This document shows, piece after piece, positions 41,521-53,800 of a stretch of DNA of 64,000 bases. Both the position numbers and the translations under genes were made by a program. Position 1 is the stretch's first letter. Each line of letters opens with the position of its first letter. Below the pieces are notes generated by a model. That model ran no database searches. It was not told the origin of the DNA and saw only the letters and a program-made list of their open reading frames with translations. Source of the stretch: Lottia gigantea (taxonomy: Eukaryota > Mollusca > Gastropoda > Lottiidae); NCBI RefSeq assembly GCF_000327385.1, contig NW_008707463.1, positions 37,592 through 101,591 on the forward strand. The letters are read 5' to 3'.

Positions 41521-41800
41521 AGTCGGCGTAAGAGCTGGTAAATACGACATGAATTTTACATTCTCTTACAAATGGCCAGTGAAACCAGAGGTGTTTTTCA
41601 CAAAAACTTCATCATCTAATTTGTCAATCACTAAAATTGATTTTAAATTTTCTTTTAATTTAAGTTGATTACAGCGGTTTTAAATTTTATAGAACGTACG
41701 TTCTCAAGAAAAGTGTATTTTTACACCTTAATTATAGTGTAGTTTTAGCTTGATTATAATTATTAAAGGATACTTTGTATAACATTGACCATTTTACAAA

Positions 41801-41866
41801 GGTTAGGGTTAGGGTTAGGGTTAGGGTTCGGGTTAGGGTTAGGGTTAGGGTTAGGGTTAGGGTTAG
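41801..41866 (+). repeat. Interstitial telomeric repeat (TTAGGG), 11 units
   Basis: An uninterrupted run of about eleven hexamers in the GGTTAG register; one unit is GGTTCG. Unique-looking DNA lies on both sides, so this is an internal array and not a chromosome end. The hexamer matches the telomere repeat of molluscs and most metazoans. Confidence 0.97.
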
Positions 41867-42278
41867 TTGATTTGTATAGAGTTTACAGTCACAAGGAAAC
41901 AGTTATTACACTCTGTATGTTATCAACCATCAATCTAGATTATAATATCGATATAACAGATTCGGTTCATGCTTCTATATCACCCAAACCTACAACTTTA
42001 ACTATTCCTTTATAATTATAACCTTGTATACTATTATTCTACTATTTACAAGTACGTGTCTATCTTTTAGGCGATCTTGTTCTGATATTAACGTCTATTG
42101 TCTGATCTGTGTTCCATGTCACTGATTTAGACGCTCCTGTATATGATATATTTAACAAAAGAAGGAAATATCTGTTTATCTCGATTCATTATATATTTAC
42201 TTTGTATTACTTTAAAAGACGAAACTGGTCTGGGTTTTGGTGACAATTTTCTTTGAGTGTAGAACAAACATCGAAGGC

Positions 42279-42552
42279 CAGTGTTTCTCAACCGTGGTAC
42301 AGGTGCACCCCAGGAGTGAATTCGAAATGCTCAGGTTGGGGGAATTGGGGATGAATTATTTTTTAGAGGGTTGACCTTTACGTTGCGTGAATTGTAATCC
42401 ATGGACTATGTCCTTTAAAAATTTCAAATTTAACTTAGAAACAAAGTCTTACAAGCATGTTTCAGTTCTACGTTTTTCGGTAATTTGGCTTTTTATGAAG
42501 GGGTAAAATGGCTGAGAAAAGTAGAGGTGGTTCTTAAGGTTGAGAAGCACTT
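42279..42552. mobile_element. hAT-type non-autonomous DNA transposon (about 274 bp)
   Basis: The left end CAGTGTTTCTCAACC and right end GGTTGAGAAGCACTT are inverted, with the last base altered. They match the widespread hAT miniature-element terminus CAGTGGTTCTCAACC. Just inside the left end is GTGGTAC and CACCCCAGG, also typical of this group. An 8-bp target duplication is no longer evident, so the copy is old. Confidence 0.7.
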
Positions 42553-43563
42553 TTTGAGATGTTCTTAATGGGTGTTTCATTCTCTGTGTGAGATGACATT
42601 TCATTGGTCAGTTGTGTCAAGTATGTGCCTTAGTTCTTCATTCTCTTTACAACTCAGTTCAGCCTTAGTGCGGTAAAGTCTTGGGTTTATAGACACCCTA
42701 ATTCCTTAAAGAAAAATTTTGAATGGGAATAAACATTCATAAAAAAGAGGCCAATCTCTGGATAAGCATTATCTGTTTGACAGCAATACCCTGCAAAATA
42801 CTATTCTTAAACGTAATTAAGTCTATAAACTGTTTTAGTAATTCTGCAATTATGTTGTTAACAGTTGTCCATAAATAACCATTTCTAACCAGTCTGAATG
42901 ACAGGGTCTCTAATTATCGACTTTAAATCGTCCGATTTGGTTGATGTTTTCATCGAGTATTGGTATAAACCATGTATCGGGGTAATTTTCTATTTATTGA
43001 GGAGAAAAACGCTGATTTATTGGTTACTAATGTCAACAATTTAGTGGTAATTCTTACACAGTTTAGTATCTTGTTTCAGAATGGTTTATTAACTGTAAAT
43101 TGTTGAAACGTTGTGTTTTCCAAGCGTTTATTCCTTTGGATCCAGAACGGTTTACAAATATTTATCCAATGGAACGCCATTTTGACTTTGCTACACTGTA
43201 AATTGTTGAAACGTTGTGCTTGATTGAAATTTTGATTTATTTCGGCTCATATTTAACCATAGCGTCACCCCTTGACTTCGTTGTTGTCTTATTTCAAATA
43301 AAATATATATATATATATATATGATTGTTATGAACCTTAGTCTCATTTGTTTAGTCAAATTTATTGTTTTTAGTTTCAAGTTCGTTAATCATTATCAGTG
43401 TCCTGGGTAATTATTGCCTTCATATTTCAAAAGTGATACCGATAAAGAAATTTACCTCAATCAGTTGGTAAAACAATTATTCACTGACATTTACCCTTTA
43501 AACTGGTTTTTATCGATGTTTCTACTTAAATTCTTTAAATGGTATTTAGTAATTGTGAGTACG

Positions 43564-43640
43564 ATATATAGACACAGTTTTATAGAACAACATAAAACTT
43601 GAACCAGTAATTGTTGTTCTATAAAGCTGTATCTATATAT
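43564..43640. ncRNA. Compact hairpin, pre-miRNA-like (candidate)
   Basis: The 29-nt arm 43564-43592 (ATATATAGACACAG...) pairs with 43612-43640 (TGTTGTTCTATAAAGCTG...) with one C-A mismatch and one G-U pair, around a 19-nt loop. Size (77 nt) and near-perfect pairing are in the range of an animal miRNA precursor, although the stem is unusually perfect. GATGTTTCTACTT occurs on both sides (43515-43527 and 43641-43653), which could instead mark a small foldback insertion. Intergenic. Confidence 0.35.
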
Positions 43641-44680
43641 GATGTTTCTACTTGTTATCAGCGTCATTAAAAGGTAATTTCTCCAGGTTAGAAAATTATC
43701 CTTCACATATTATTGAAAATTATGGATTACACATTAGGATTAAAGTTGACAACCCAAACGCACAGTTACCTTGGGTGTCAACAGATTGTCCACCTGGACT
43801 TGTCACCTTGGCATTACGGTATTAGCCCCTCAACTCTAATTTATAATAGGATTCATCACGCTGCTACTCACATCATATGACCAGGAGATTGTGATGCTTT
43901 ATGACGGCTCTAGCTTGTTACCGACCTAATTTCATGACGTTCACATATTTCACTGTCCGGAGTCAGTCAGTCGGAATAGGCGGCTAATCAACCAAGGAAA
44001 TTAAGACTAAATCTTGTACCTGAAGCTTTCATTCGATGTTTTTCTTGTCCCCTTACTGTTCTGTTTTCATCTATAAATTTTCGTCTAATCTGTCCAAAGT
44101 TATAAATCATAATCGTCTTTTGTCCGGAAAAATATCCCCTTTTTGTTAATGGTCCCTTGTTGCTTGACTCATTTCATTCTTTCTCATATCGAGCATAATA
44201 AACAGAATAATTGGGGATGTTTTAGCAATTATTTGACATTGAGAATAGAAATATGAAATAAACATTATTAGCTATGTGGACTCTCTGAAAGAGATGCCGA
44301 GAGATAGCGCATTGTAACTCACTTAATTTGCTCCACTAAAAGAAATTTGGTTTTTGATTTCAACTAATATTTCAAGAATTTGCGATTATATCATGTTATA
44401 ATCAGGTGCTCTGATGATCTTGTGTAATTTGCATACCGATATTCTATTGAAGACGTTACAGACCATTCAGAATAAAGAGAAACTCAACGAGCTCCACAGT
44501 TCATAATTACAGAGTTTAAACTATCGCTGACAGGAGGTAAACAACTTTAAAGGTATAAGTTACCAAGACCAAACACGCGGATCACCTCAAAATTGCAATT
44601 ACTGTAACTAAATCTGGTTTTATCTATTGAAGAGGTGTCTGGAAGGGAGATAATCCATTCAACGACACTAAGTTAACTAG

Positions 44681-44853
44681 TCTGAAGTAGGTGTGATAAA
44701 TCATACGATTATTAATTTTAATATGGATTATTATCACTCCTGTATCATATATAAACTACCATTCTATTTCATCTATAGAGTTCACATACTTGATGTTATT
44801 ATTTTTACGTTTATCTTCAAATATATTTTGTGTGTGTCAGTTATATTTTGATT
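44681..44853. repeat. 173-bp local direct duplication, copy 1
   Basis: Begins TCTGAAGTAGGTGTGATAAA and ends GTCAGTTATATTTTGAT. The second copy, at 45006-45179, differs at only a few positions. Recent, because the copies are almost identical. Confidence 0.92.
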
Positions 44854-45005
44854 TTGAGGAAACCTAAGAGAGAAAGATATTGCAGGTAGGTACCATTAAG
44901 ATTCTCAGTAACAAAACTTTTTGATTTTTATTCTATACCCAAGTATTTTGTTACCGTCAAGGATGTTCCAATCTTCTTCTGATTTGTAATTAACAATTAT
45001 ACTCG

Positions 45006-45179
45006 TCTGAAGTAGGTGTAATAAATCATACGATTATTAATTTTAATATGGATTATTATCACTCCTGTATCATATATAAACTACCATTCTATTTCATCTA
45101 TAGAGTTCACATACTTGATGTTTGATTATTTTTACGTTTATCTTCAAATATATTTTGTGTGTGTCAGTTAGATTTTGAT
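45006..45179. repeat. 173-bp local direct duplication, copy 2
   Basis: Begins TCTGAAGTAGGTGTAATAAA. Same orientation as copy 1, start to start 325 bp. One small insertion (TGTTTGATTATT against TGTTATTATT) is visible. Non-coding. Confidence 0.92.
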
Positions 45180-45402
45180 ATTGATTTTTGGTCACAGAGT
45201 TGAGGTGGCACACGTTCGGTGAAATGGAATCCATCTCCAAATTTCCTGCTATACATTCATGTATTCATTACCATCTACTGAACCTAAATGTCGATTTGTT
45301 TCTCTCTGGTTTGTCCCGTTAGTGACAGTCTAGCGCTTGAAAGACAGAAACCGAAAAAAGCTATCGCTGTTCTTGCAAAGTGTATCCCATAGCTTCAAAT
45401 AG

Positions 45403-45425
45403 GAGCAGAACAGCAGGGCGTAATG
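45403..45425 (+). repeat. SINE 3'-tail fragment
   Basis: AGCAGAACAGCAGGGCGTAA, the same wording as in the transporter intron 1 copy at about 23870. Nothing upstream is recognisable. Confidence 0.45.
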
Positions 45426-47016
45426 CTACTCCTGTGTTTTATTGTACGCAACGTTTCTAAAATTTACATCGTCGTCATCAGGTGAAATAATGACAGAGAT
45501 ACAAAATGACTAATTAACTAACGTACATGTAATGACAAGCGGTAATTAATAAAACTAATTAAAGACTGACATCAACACAATAGTTAGGTAATGAGTCTCT
45601 GATTGATTATCGATGACATGGTGTGTCCATATCGCTTTTCAGACTTATTCCCGTTTGACACATACAATTTCTATTACCATTAAACATTGTGAGTTTGAAG
45701 ATTATTATGATATGATGATAAACGGTAATAATTTCAGTTTACTGAGGAACGTCAAGTTTTTGAGGAAATTGAAGACGATACTCGCTTTCCCAAATGACTC
45801 TCAAGTCGATATATTGAATTAAACTTGATTTTCTATGATTGTTAGAATGAGTAACAAGTTTTTTATTGAGAAATAATTTAGATCTTGCATCTCAATATTT
45901 TATTTCCCAGAAAAATTAGAACTTCTTGATGATATCCAGATCTTATCGACTTTATAGATCATTCATTACTATTTCGTTCATTTGTTAGATTGAGTTTTGT
46001 TAAATCTGAGCAAAGATTTTTGACCTCCTGAGTTTTTTAGGAAAGTAACAACAACCTTTTGACTGCATCCAGATCAATTCGTTCAGTGGAGATCATGTAT
46101 ACATATTTCTAAGATATGGGGACGAAATTTATAAATGAATATAGATCAACAGGTGCGACCTACTGTTCAAATCTCAGCCTGGAAGGGTTCAAAGAGGCCC
46201 CATTGAGAGAGCGACATTAATTCAGGGATAATCTAAGATCAATATTTTTGACGTTTGCTCATTTTGTTTTAAATCATGTCCACAAATTCGATTTCAATCC
46301 GAATTATTTTAAATCGAATATGACACTAAATATCTACGACATGCGAATATTGTTAATGAGATCTCTATACTTTCCTAGGGTGGTACTTAGCATGGGGTGG
46401 GGATATAGGTTTATTCATATTGCATTAGGGAATACTAGTGTTGTTCATTTTTGGAAAGTTAATTAGGAATAAAATGAAAAAAAGACTAGATTTTAATCCA
46501 CGACACCATCTCGCCCGATTTTTTAAAAGAATTTCTAAGAAAATTCTAGCTAATATTACCTTCCTTGACTTTAACAAAAATGTTGGGAGTTTATAGACCA
46601 CTCCACATTTTGCCCGATTCAGTTCACTATTTAATAGGAATTCGCCGACAAATAATGTACTTACACATTTTCTTTAGATTCTTACTTTGAGATAAGATTC
46701 CATCAAAATCACTGTATAAGGGAAAACTGATGACATTCAATATAAAAAGCCCATATCAAGGGTTTGACATTAATATTCCACACGCTGGGGTGGTCCTGGC
46801 CCAATACTAAGTAGCCAGCCTCACCATGGTGCTCGGGATAATCGTAGATAATCATATTGTGACACTGTTCATTTTTTGTTTTAAATTCCATCAATGATTA
46901 GAAGTGAGAGATATTGATAAAATTATGAAATATATGATGTTGACACTAAGTCGGTTTAAGAACTGTAATTAACTTGTCATCGTGGTTCGTGATTGGGCGT
47001 GTTCAATATGGTCTGG

Positions 47017-47088
47017 CATCGCAGGCCCCTAGCCACAGGGAAAAATCAACAGATCCGAACAACCAAGTCTGGCTACTGGCCTGCGATG
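47017..47088. repeat. GC-rich hairpin (19-bp stem, 34-nt loop)
   Basis: CATCGCAGGCCCCTAGCCA (47017-47035) is the inverse of 47070-47088 (TGGCTACTGGCCTGCGATG) apart from two adjacent bases. It stands out as GC-rich in AT-rich surroundings. It could be an RNA hairpin or the remains of a foldback element. Confidence 0.7.
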
Positions 47089-49136
47089 ACTCTGTCGAAT
47101 CAGATATACCATGACCTAATTGTTATTCACGAATAAAAGGATAATTTTAATGACAAAACGGGGAAAAAAACAAAATAGTAATTTTAATAGTATAAAAAAT
47201 ATTGTAAACCATGTGGGTGGCTTCTTGACAAATTAAATAAGAACATATTGGCCGGTGAGGGGGGAAGAATCGTGAGTACAAGCTCCATCAAGCGATGTAA
47301 TATATCACCGGTCATGTATAGTATTTGATCGTTCATTTAATAATATTGTAAATACATGAAATAAACAAATGTCTGTACATAACACGGATTCAGAAACACA
47401 AATTTGAAACTGTTTTCTAGCAGAACCTCTTTCTGGTTTTGGGTATATATAAATGCCAGCTTCTCCTAGAAATTACCTTTCTTTGATCTTATCTCATATC
47501 TCGTGTGAAATATTTCACCTTAAAGAAACTAAAGGGGGCTCGATTGTTTATTCCATCTTCACATTCTCAATACAGCCACGATTGTTAACATTCTTAGAAA
47601 GATACCCTTGTAATCCCCGACGTATCTGATAAATTTTATGATGCTTTGTTCTTATAATCATAAATGTATTAAAAATTGCATAAGTAATTTTATTGCTTGT
47701 CGCAGAAGTCTTCCTCCCTACCGGACCCTTTTCACACAATTCACGCCCTATCTTTATCTCTAAACGTGACATGCATGTCTCCAATACCAAAAGCACTTCG
47801 GACCACGATCCTGGTAACCTTTGAACTCAGAAGTTTAATGTAAAAACCGATAATGCAATTGCAATTAAATCAAAACATAATCATTGGATAACTTGATAAT
47901 ATTAATATGTTCGTCTTAACCGTTTTATCGTGATGTAACGGACCAATATACCATATCTACACAGGCGTATATACGCCAATTTGGGCGATAACTGTTAATA
48001 TTTTGCGTAACCTTACGCGTTAACGACGTAAAACATACAAAGAAGTCGATAACTGCTTCTTTAGGGCGTTATTTACCTAGTTAACAGTTTAGCGGATCTC
48101 TCTTCAAGATCGAGCCAACATCAAAGCCGCCGCCAATAGGGGATTAAAGGAGATTTAGAGATATTGGATTACCGATCATCTTCATCAGTTGTGAGATTAT
48201 AGTATCAGCAGAGTTAATGGCTGTATTAACAGAAGCTGTATGGGTAACTGGCTATCAGTAAGGGTTAAAATCTTCTGAAACACCGCTCGTTAACCCAATC
48301 TGGTTCGTCTTTAACGGTGATTATCACTAGCAGCACACTTATTCTTCTTCGTGGTAGAAATGGTGTCCGCTTTCACTAAATAATATCACACACGCTCGTC
48401 CCAAAATATACCTTGATACAGACGCGGAGTTAACCACGGAGAGGCAAACGTATTTTTTATCTATTGTTCACCCAAAGTGACTTCTAACCATATTTCGGAT
48501 GAAGTTTCTCCCTGTTCATACCCTAACCTTCTCCAGTTACCATCGGCTTCCGTTTTTATCAATCAAGTCGACTCGTGGCGATGTCCTCATTCAGTTCCTA
48601 TTCATAACTGCTCCTTTTTATCAATATACCGAAAACTAACGGTACATCGGACGGAGTGCGGAATGTGTGAGGCCCTCTTTTGAAGACGTTCACAGGCCAA
48701 TATCTTTAATTAGCTAAATCTTTAATCTCTGCTTTATCAAAATATCGGGATATGAGGAAACATCAATTCAGAATTCAAGACTGCATATTCAACCACCTTT
48801 TCAGATGACAGCTGTCAATAACTGGACACAAATATGTACATAAAGATAACTTTAATGAAGAAATTACAACGTTTCGACGATGGTACTCTCAAGCGCTATA
48901 GGCTGTCCCTTAATTTTTTTTTTGCATAATATATTGTGTTTGTGTCGCAGTTATTCTCTCCTCAATAACTAAATTCCAATGAAAGGAACTGTTAATAAAG
49001 CCGACAGATTTATATATATATATCTCAAAATATATATCACCCTTAACGATCTGGAGTGTAAAATGCTTCCTGTTGAGCGAGAAACATATCAAAGTCACTT
49101 TCATCCGTATTTCAATTCAAATGAAGACTTTTAATA

Positions 49137-49372
49137 CGGAGGGGCTGACATGGAAAAAGCGTATAGTCGTTCGAATAGGACAATGAACCGAGGTTCCGTG
49201 TGCTACAGGCTGTGCACGTTAAAGATCCCTTGACAGTTGGAAATCGAAAAGAGCTGGCTAAAGCCGCAGTCCAGGCAAAATTTCCCTCATTGCACCATGC
49301 ATGGCATTGCCCGTCCTCATCAGCCCACTTGGTGAAGAAAAGTAGAGCGTAAAACACCATTCATTTCATTTC
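49137..49372 (+). mobile_element. SINE-like copy, body and tail
   Basis: Shares GTGTGCTACAGGCTGTGCAC, GTTAAAGATCCCTTGACAGT, GGCAAAATTTCCCTCATTGC and GTAGAGCGTAAAACACCATT with the copy at 19591-19834, here on the plus strand, and ends (CATTT)n. The tRNA-like head is not recognisable. A short minus-strand open frame across it is not a gene. Confidence 0.75.
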
Positions 49373-49909
49373 TTTCATTGAATATTTCTGAATTCCATAG
49401 AGAATTATTTCTGTCACTGAATAATTGATTTTAAAAAGATTGGTATTTATTTCGCTGGTATAAATTAAAATCTATAAAATCGAAGTAATTTGTCTCCCGG
49501 TCAGTGGAAACTATTACAAAATTTTCATTTAAATCATTAAATTTATATTATAAAAACTTGACAGTAGACATTTTAATTACCATTGTTTAAAAAGATATAC
49601 GACTTTTTCAAACTTGGAATTCTGTTCGTTCTGCGCTATAAAAATTATAACATTCTGAAATTGTACGAAACGTCAAACTTGGTGGAGTGACGCATCGGTC
49701 AGACATAAGCCAATCCTCTCAAATTACCGAAAAAGTCAAGAAAATTTAACAAAAAGCTATTTTGATCTTGCAGCTTTTTGTTAAATACGGCAAACCGTCA
49801 AAAATTCTTGCCAAACCTATCATTATGAACAATTATCAAGCTAATTTTCTTTACTTGTCAATCAATCTAGAGATAAGCTACGCCCCTTGAAGATGATTGG
49901 TCAATCAAG

Positions 49910-50103
49910 TATAAAGGCGGGGAGTATATTTACATAGACAAATAGCAGGAAAGAAAGTAAACACACTACATGTGATATTGTAGTATAGTAAAAGTGAATT
50001 ATTCACACCAAAGTTGTCGCCTTTTAAACACAGTTTCTAGGATTTACCTCTTCTTTTCACTTCAAAAATATTTTGGGATATTTAATAGCATTTCGTCGTA
50101 CAG
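49910..50103 (+). promoter_or_regulatory. TATA box and 5'UTR exon of the protocadherin gene
   Basis: TATAAAGGCGGGG at 49910-49922, with an inverted CCAAT (ATTGG) just upstream at 49896-49900, predicts initiation near 49940. The exon would end at TCGTCGTACAG|GTAAGC (50103). The next acceptor is at the end of the CATT microsatellite (CAG at 50701-50703), giving a second 5'UTR stretch of 119 bases before the ATG. Inferred from signals only. Confidence 0.5.
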
Positions 50104-50607
50104 GTAAGCTTGTCGATTTATAATATCAATGTAAATTCTAACATTACCAGTCGTTTGATTTTAACTTATGAATGGAACCAGAATTCACTTCACGGGCTGA
50201 CGATGGTGTTGCTTACCAAAACACGTTTTGTCTTTCACCATAAAAAGTAATATTATTAAATATCACTATACTCGAAGCGGATGAATGTATATTGTAATAT
50301 TTAAGATAGTAATCGTCAGCCATGATAGAGGCACTCCATACCTGTCGACACCAATTTGAGTTATGATTACGGACAGCGAAATACTGTCACATTTAGCAAG
50401 TTTCAGTCTACTCTTTTTCCTTTGGTGGAGGGATGATATTTTCTAAGTCATTGACACAGATCTTAGTAAAGATAGCCAAACTAGAGGGTGTGCAGCTCTT
50501 TTCATTCAAATGACACAGTCCCAACCATTCATTGTCCGAAGGTAACATGTTTATACACTCCAATACAAACTCTTATTTGTCCAAATTCTAGGAATAGATA
50601 TTTTGTG

Positions 50608-50703
50608 TCATTCATTCATTCATTCATTCATTCATTCATTCATTCATTCATTCATTCATTCATTCATTCATTCATTCATTCATTCATTCATTCATTCATT
50701 CAG
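50608..50703. repeat. (CATT)n microsatellite ending in a splice acceptor
   Basis: About 23 perfect tetranucleotide units run directly into TTCAG|GTCAATAAG. The repeat seems to provide the pyrimidine-rich tract before the exon that carries the protocadherin start codon. It is open in several frames, but the frame through it is not a gene. Confidence 0.95.
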
Positions 50704-50822
50704 GTCAATAAGAAAGAAAGAGAGTTTAAATGATAACCAATGAATAAATGATAAAGTCAAAAGTTTGACCTGATACCTGGTATGAAACCTGGTGAGATTT
50801 AAACAAGTATAAAGCTGTTACA

Positions 50823-53800
50823 ATGGATAAAAGTAAACAGAGTTTGGTGACTATCTTGGTCGTACTATCGATTTTTTATCAGGTTCATTGTACGGATTTA
50901 ACTTATACCATACCAGAAGAACAGCCAGTCAATACTGTTATAGGGCATATTTTAAATGACACAGCCAATCTTCAAGGTGCCATCCAGGACAAGGATGTCC
51001 CTCATTTGAAATTCACATTTTTGTCAGAAGGTAATGCGGTCACGTCTTTATTTGCGTTAGATTCCCAAACCGGACAATTAGCAGTTGGTCCAGATTCTAC
51101 TCTCGACAGCGAAACTATTTGTCCATTCTATGAAAAGTGTCACATTAAACTTGATGTCGTGATACAATCGCCATTGAATGATTTATTCCGTAAAGTCTCT
51201 ATTAAAGTGATCCTCGAAGACGTCAACGACAATCCACCGACGTTTCCGAACGATGCAATCACCGTAGACGTATCGGAGGCAGTTTTGGTAGGAGCATCTA
51301 TACCTCTTGAAGGAGCTTCAGACCGGGACATGGGCAAAAACAACTCTTTACAATCTTACGAAATAGAACCTAGAAATGATGCATTCGGTTTATCGTTCCG
51401 GAAGAACCTGGATGGAACTTCCTACTTGAATCTGGTTGTCCAAGGAGAACTCGATCACGAGAAGGTCAGCAGTTATTCGTTACGTGTTGTAGCCAAAGAT
51501 GGCGGCGATCCACAACTACAAGGCGTCATGACGGTTAACGTAACCATAACAGACGTGAATGACAACGTTCCAAAGTTCAAGAAAGACAACTACAGTGTCA
51601 GCGTTGACGAAAATGTCACACAAAACTCAGTGATAATCCAGGTGCAAGCTGTTGACCGAGATTCGGGCGAGAACGGACAGATAAGCTACAAGCTGAGTTC
51701 CCACCAAGATACAAAGATAACAACGCTTTTTAAGATCGACCCAGAAAGTGGGGATATATCGGTAAAAAGTGACCTACAAAACGAGGCTACTGAGATATAC
51801 AACATCATTGTCGAGGCTATCGATCATGCGTTACAACCGTTTACTAGTCAGTCTGTGGTAACCGTTACCGTAAGAGATGTTATTAACAGCCCACCGAAAT
51901 TAACAGTTAACATGCTTTCAGGTGCGACTATATCCGAATACGCCAATATCGGAGCTGCGGTCGCACACGTAGCCGTAAAAGAATCAGACCGTGGAAGGAA
52001 TGGCATCGTGTCATGTGACCTTAAGAACACCACGTATTTCAATCTACAGGGATTCGACCTTGACGAATACAAAATCATCGTCGCTCAACCATTAGACGCA
52101 GAGCTAGTCACTAGTCTGAACATTGATATAGTTTGTGAAGATGCTGGTTCCCCTCCGTTATCTGTAACCCATTCTTTTGAAATAACTATCACTGACGAAA
52201 ATGATAATTCCCCAATCTTCGTCAAACCATTGTATACAGGTACTATCAAAGAAAATAACCGAGAAGGACAGAGTGTCGTTACAGTTCGTGCATCCGACGA
52301 AGATGCTGGATTAAACGGACGAGTGAAATATTCTTTAGGTTCAGATGCAACAGATAACTTCCGGATTTCACAAGACGGTGGCGTCATTCGTTCTAACGTA
52401 CCATTTGACTACGAAACGCAGAAGTTTGCTAATTTTACCGTTGTGGCTTACGATCAGGGAACGCCAAAACGATCTGCGTCTACGATCGTTTCCATCAAAA
52501 TTGAAGACATCAACGACGAAGCACCCAGGTTTTCTAAAGAACAATTCTCTGTCGAAGTGTCAGAATACGCCAAACCTGGGGAATTTGTGGCAGTGATCAA
52601 AGCGTTCGATTTTGAATCTGGAAAGAACGGAGATCTGATGTACTTTCTTCTGAATAAGACGCCGTCCATCCCTTTCACCATGTTTGTCAACGGTTCGATG
52701 GTTTTAGATGAGGCTCTAGATTATGAAAAGAAACAAGCGTACGAATTTAAGGTAATGGCGGTAGATAAAGGCGAGCCCCCTCTCAACACCACGACAAATG
52801 TAGTGATACAAGTACTCGATGAAAACGATAACAAACCCATTATATCCTTCCCTAATGTTCCTAAATATCTCGTTAATGTGACATTTTCCGATAAAAAGAG
52901 CACAGTTATAACACGTCTTCGAGTAATTGATTTAGACTCCGGGCTGAATGGACAACTTCATTATGTAATAACAAGCCGTAACGATAGTGGCCGTTTTGAA
53001 ATTAATGCTAAAACTGGAGAGTTATTTACGACCAAAAGTTACGACTACGAAGATATTGACTTGTATCGTTTGGTAATCACTGTCAAAGACAATGGTGCTC
53101 CTCCGTTCGCGGATCATACTACCGTTTTTATAAAATTGTCACAAGGAAATGGTACGGCTGCGTCTGCTGGTGCGTCTAGCGAGCAGAATATTCTCATAAC
53201 GCTGACAATAGTATGTGTGACTATAATCATCTCTGCGACTATTGTTCTGATCATCGTTATAATGCGAAGACGAGATAGGAAGAAGCAGAGTCCCTTGCGC
53301 AACCACCATTTGGGAAATAACGATCCAACTAAGTATGACAGTATTTTAAAGAGTAACAACATCAACGATAGGAAGGAAGCCATGATGGACGAGGCGAACA
53401 GTGGATACGGTGTGTCTTACGACAAGATGGCGGCGTTACAGACGAAAGACAACTTCGATTTGAATCCTAAGGTAAGACAGCATTTTTTTTATATATCCCA
53501 TAATATGAATCATTCAGATCATGGAATATATGAGTCAGTCGAATGAGGTGGCTGTTCCACTACTACGTTTGTAAGGTAAATACAGATTAATGGCTAATGA
53601 AGGAATCTGATGAAATTGAACAAGGTTGTCTGGTTGGGTATCACCTTATCGCTTTGCTGTCTAGTAACGTCTGGTAAATTTGGGACATTAATGGTTGTAG
53701 GTTCATACCTTAACCTGTGTCTTTGTGACCGTGAATAAGTCACCCCTCTGCATTATTCCATTAAACACAAGGAAAGGGATATGCACCTGTAATCTGATAA

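Larger units (their letters stand above)
40382..49909. other. Gene desert upstream of the protocadherin gene
   Basis: About 9.5 kb with no supported gene. Contents: repeat B copy (41191-41520), a TTAGGG array (41801-41866), an hAT-type MITE (42279-42552), an (AT)n run (about 43303-43322), a compact hairpin (43564-43640), a 173-bp duplication (44681 and 45006), a repeat E piece (44259-44330), a GC-rich hairpin (47017-47088) and a SINE copy (49137-49372). The 3'UTR of the METTL27-like gene may extend to AATAAA near 40734. Confidence 0.5.

Noticed and set aside
41801-41866. Chromosome end
   Set aside because: Unique-looking sequence continues on both sides and genes follow further right, so the TTAGGG run is internal.
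50488-50733. 81-codon frame upstream of the protocadherin
   Set aside because: Most of it is translation of the CATT microsatellite (repeated Phe-Ile-His-Ser).
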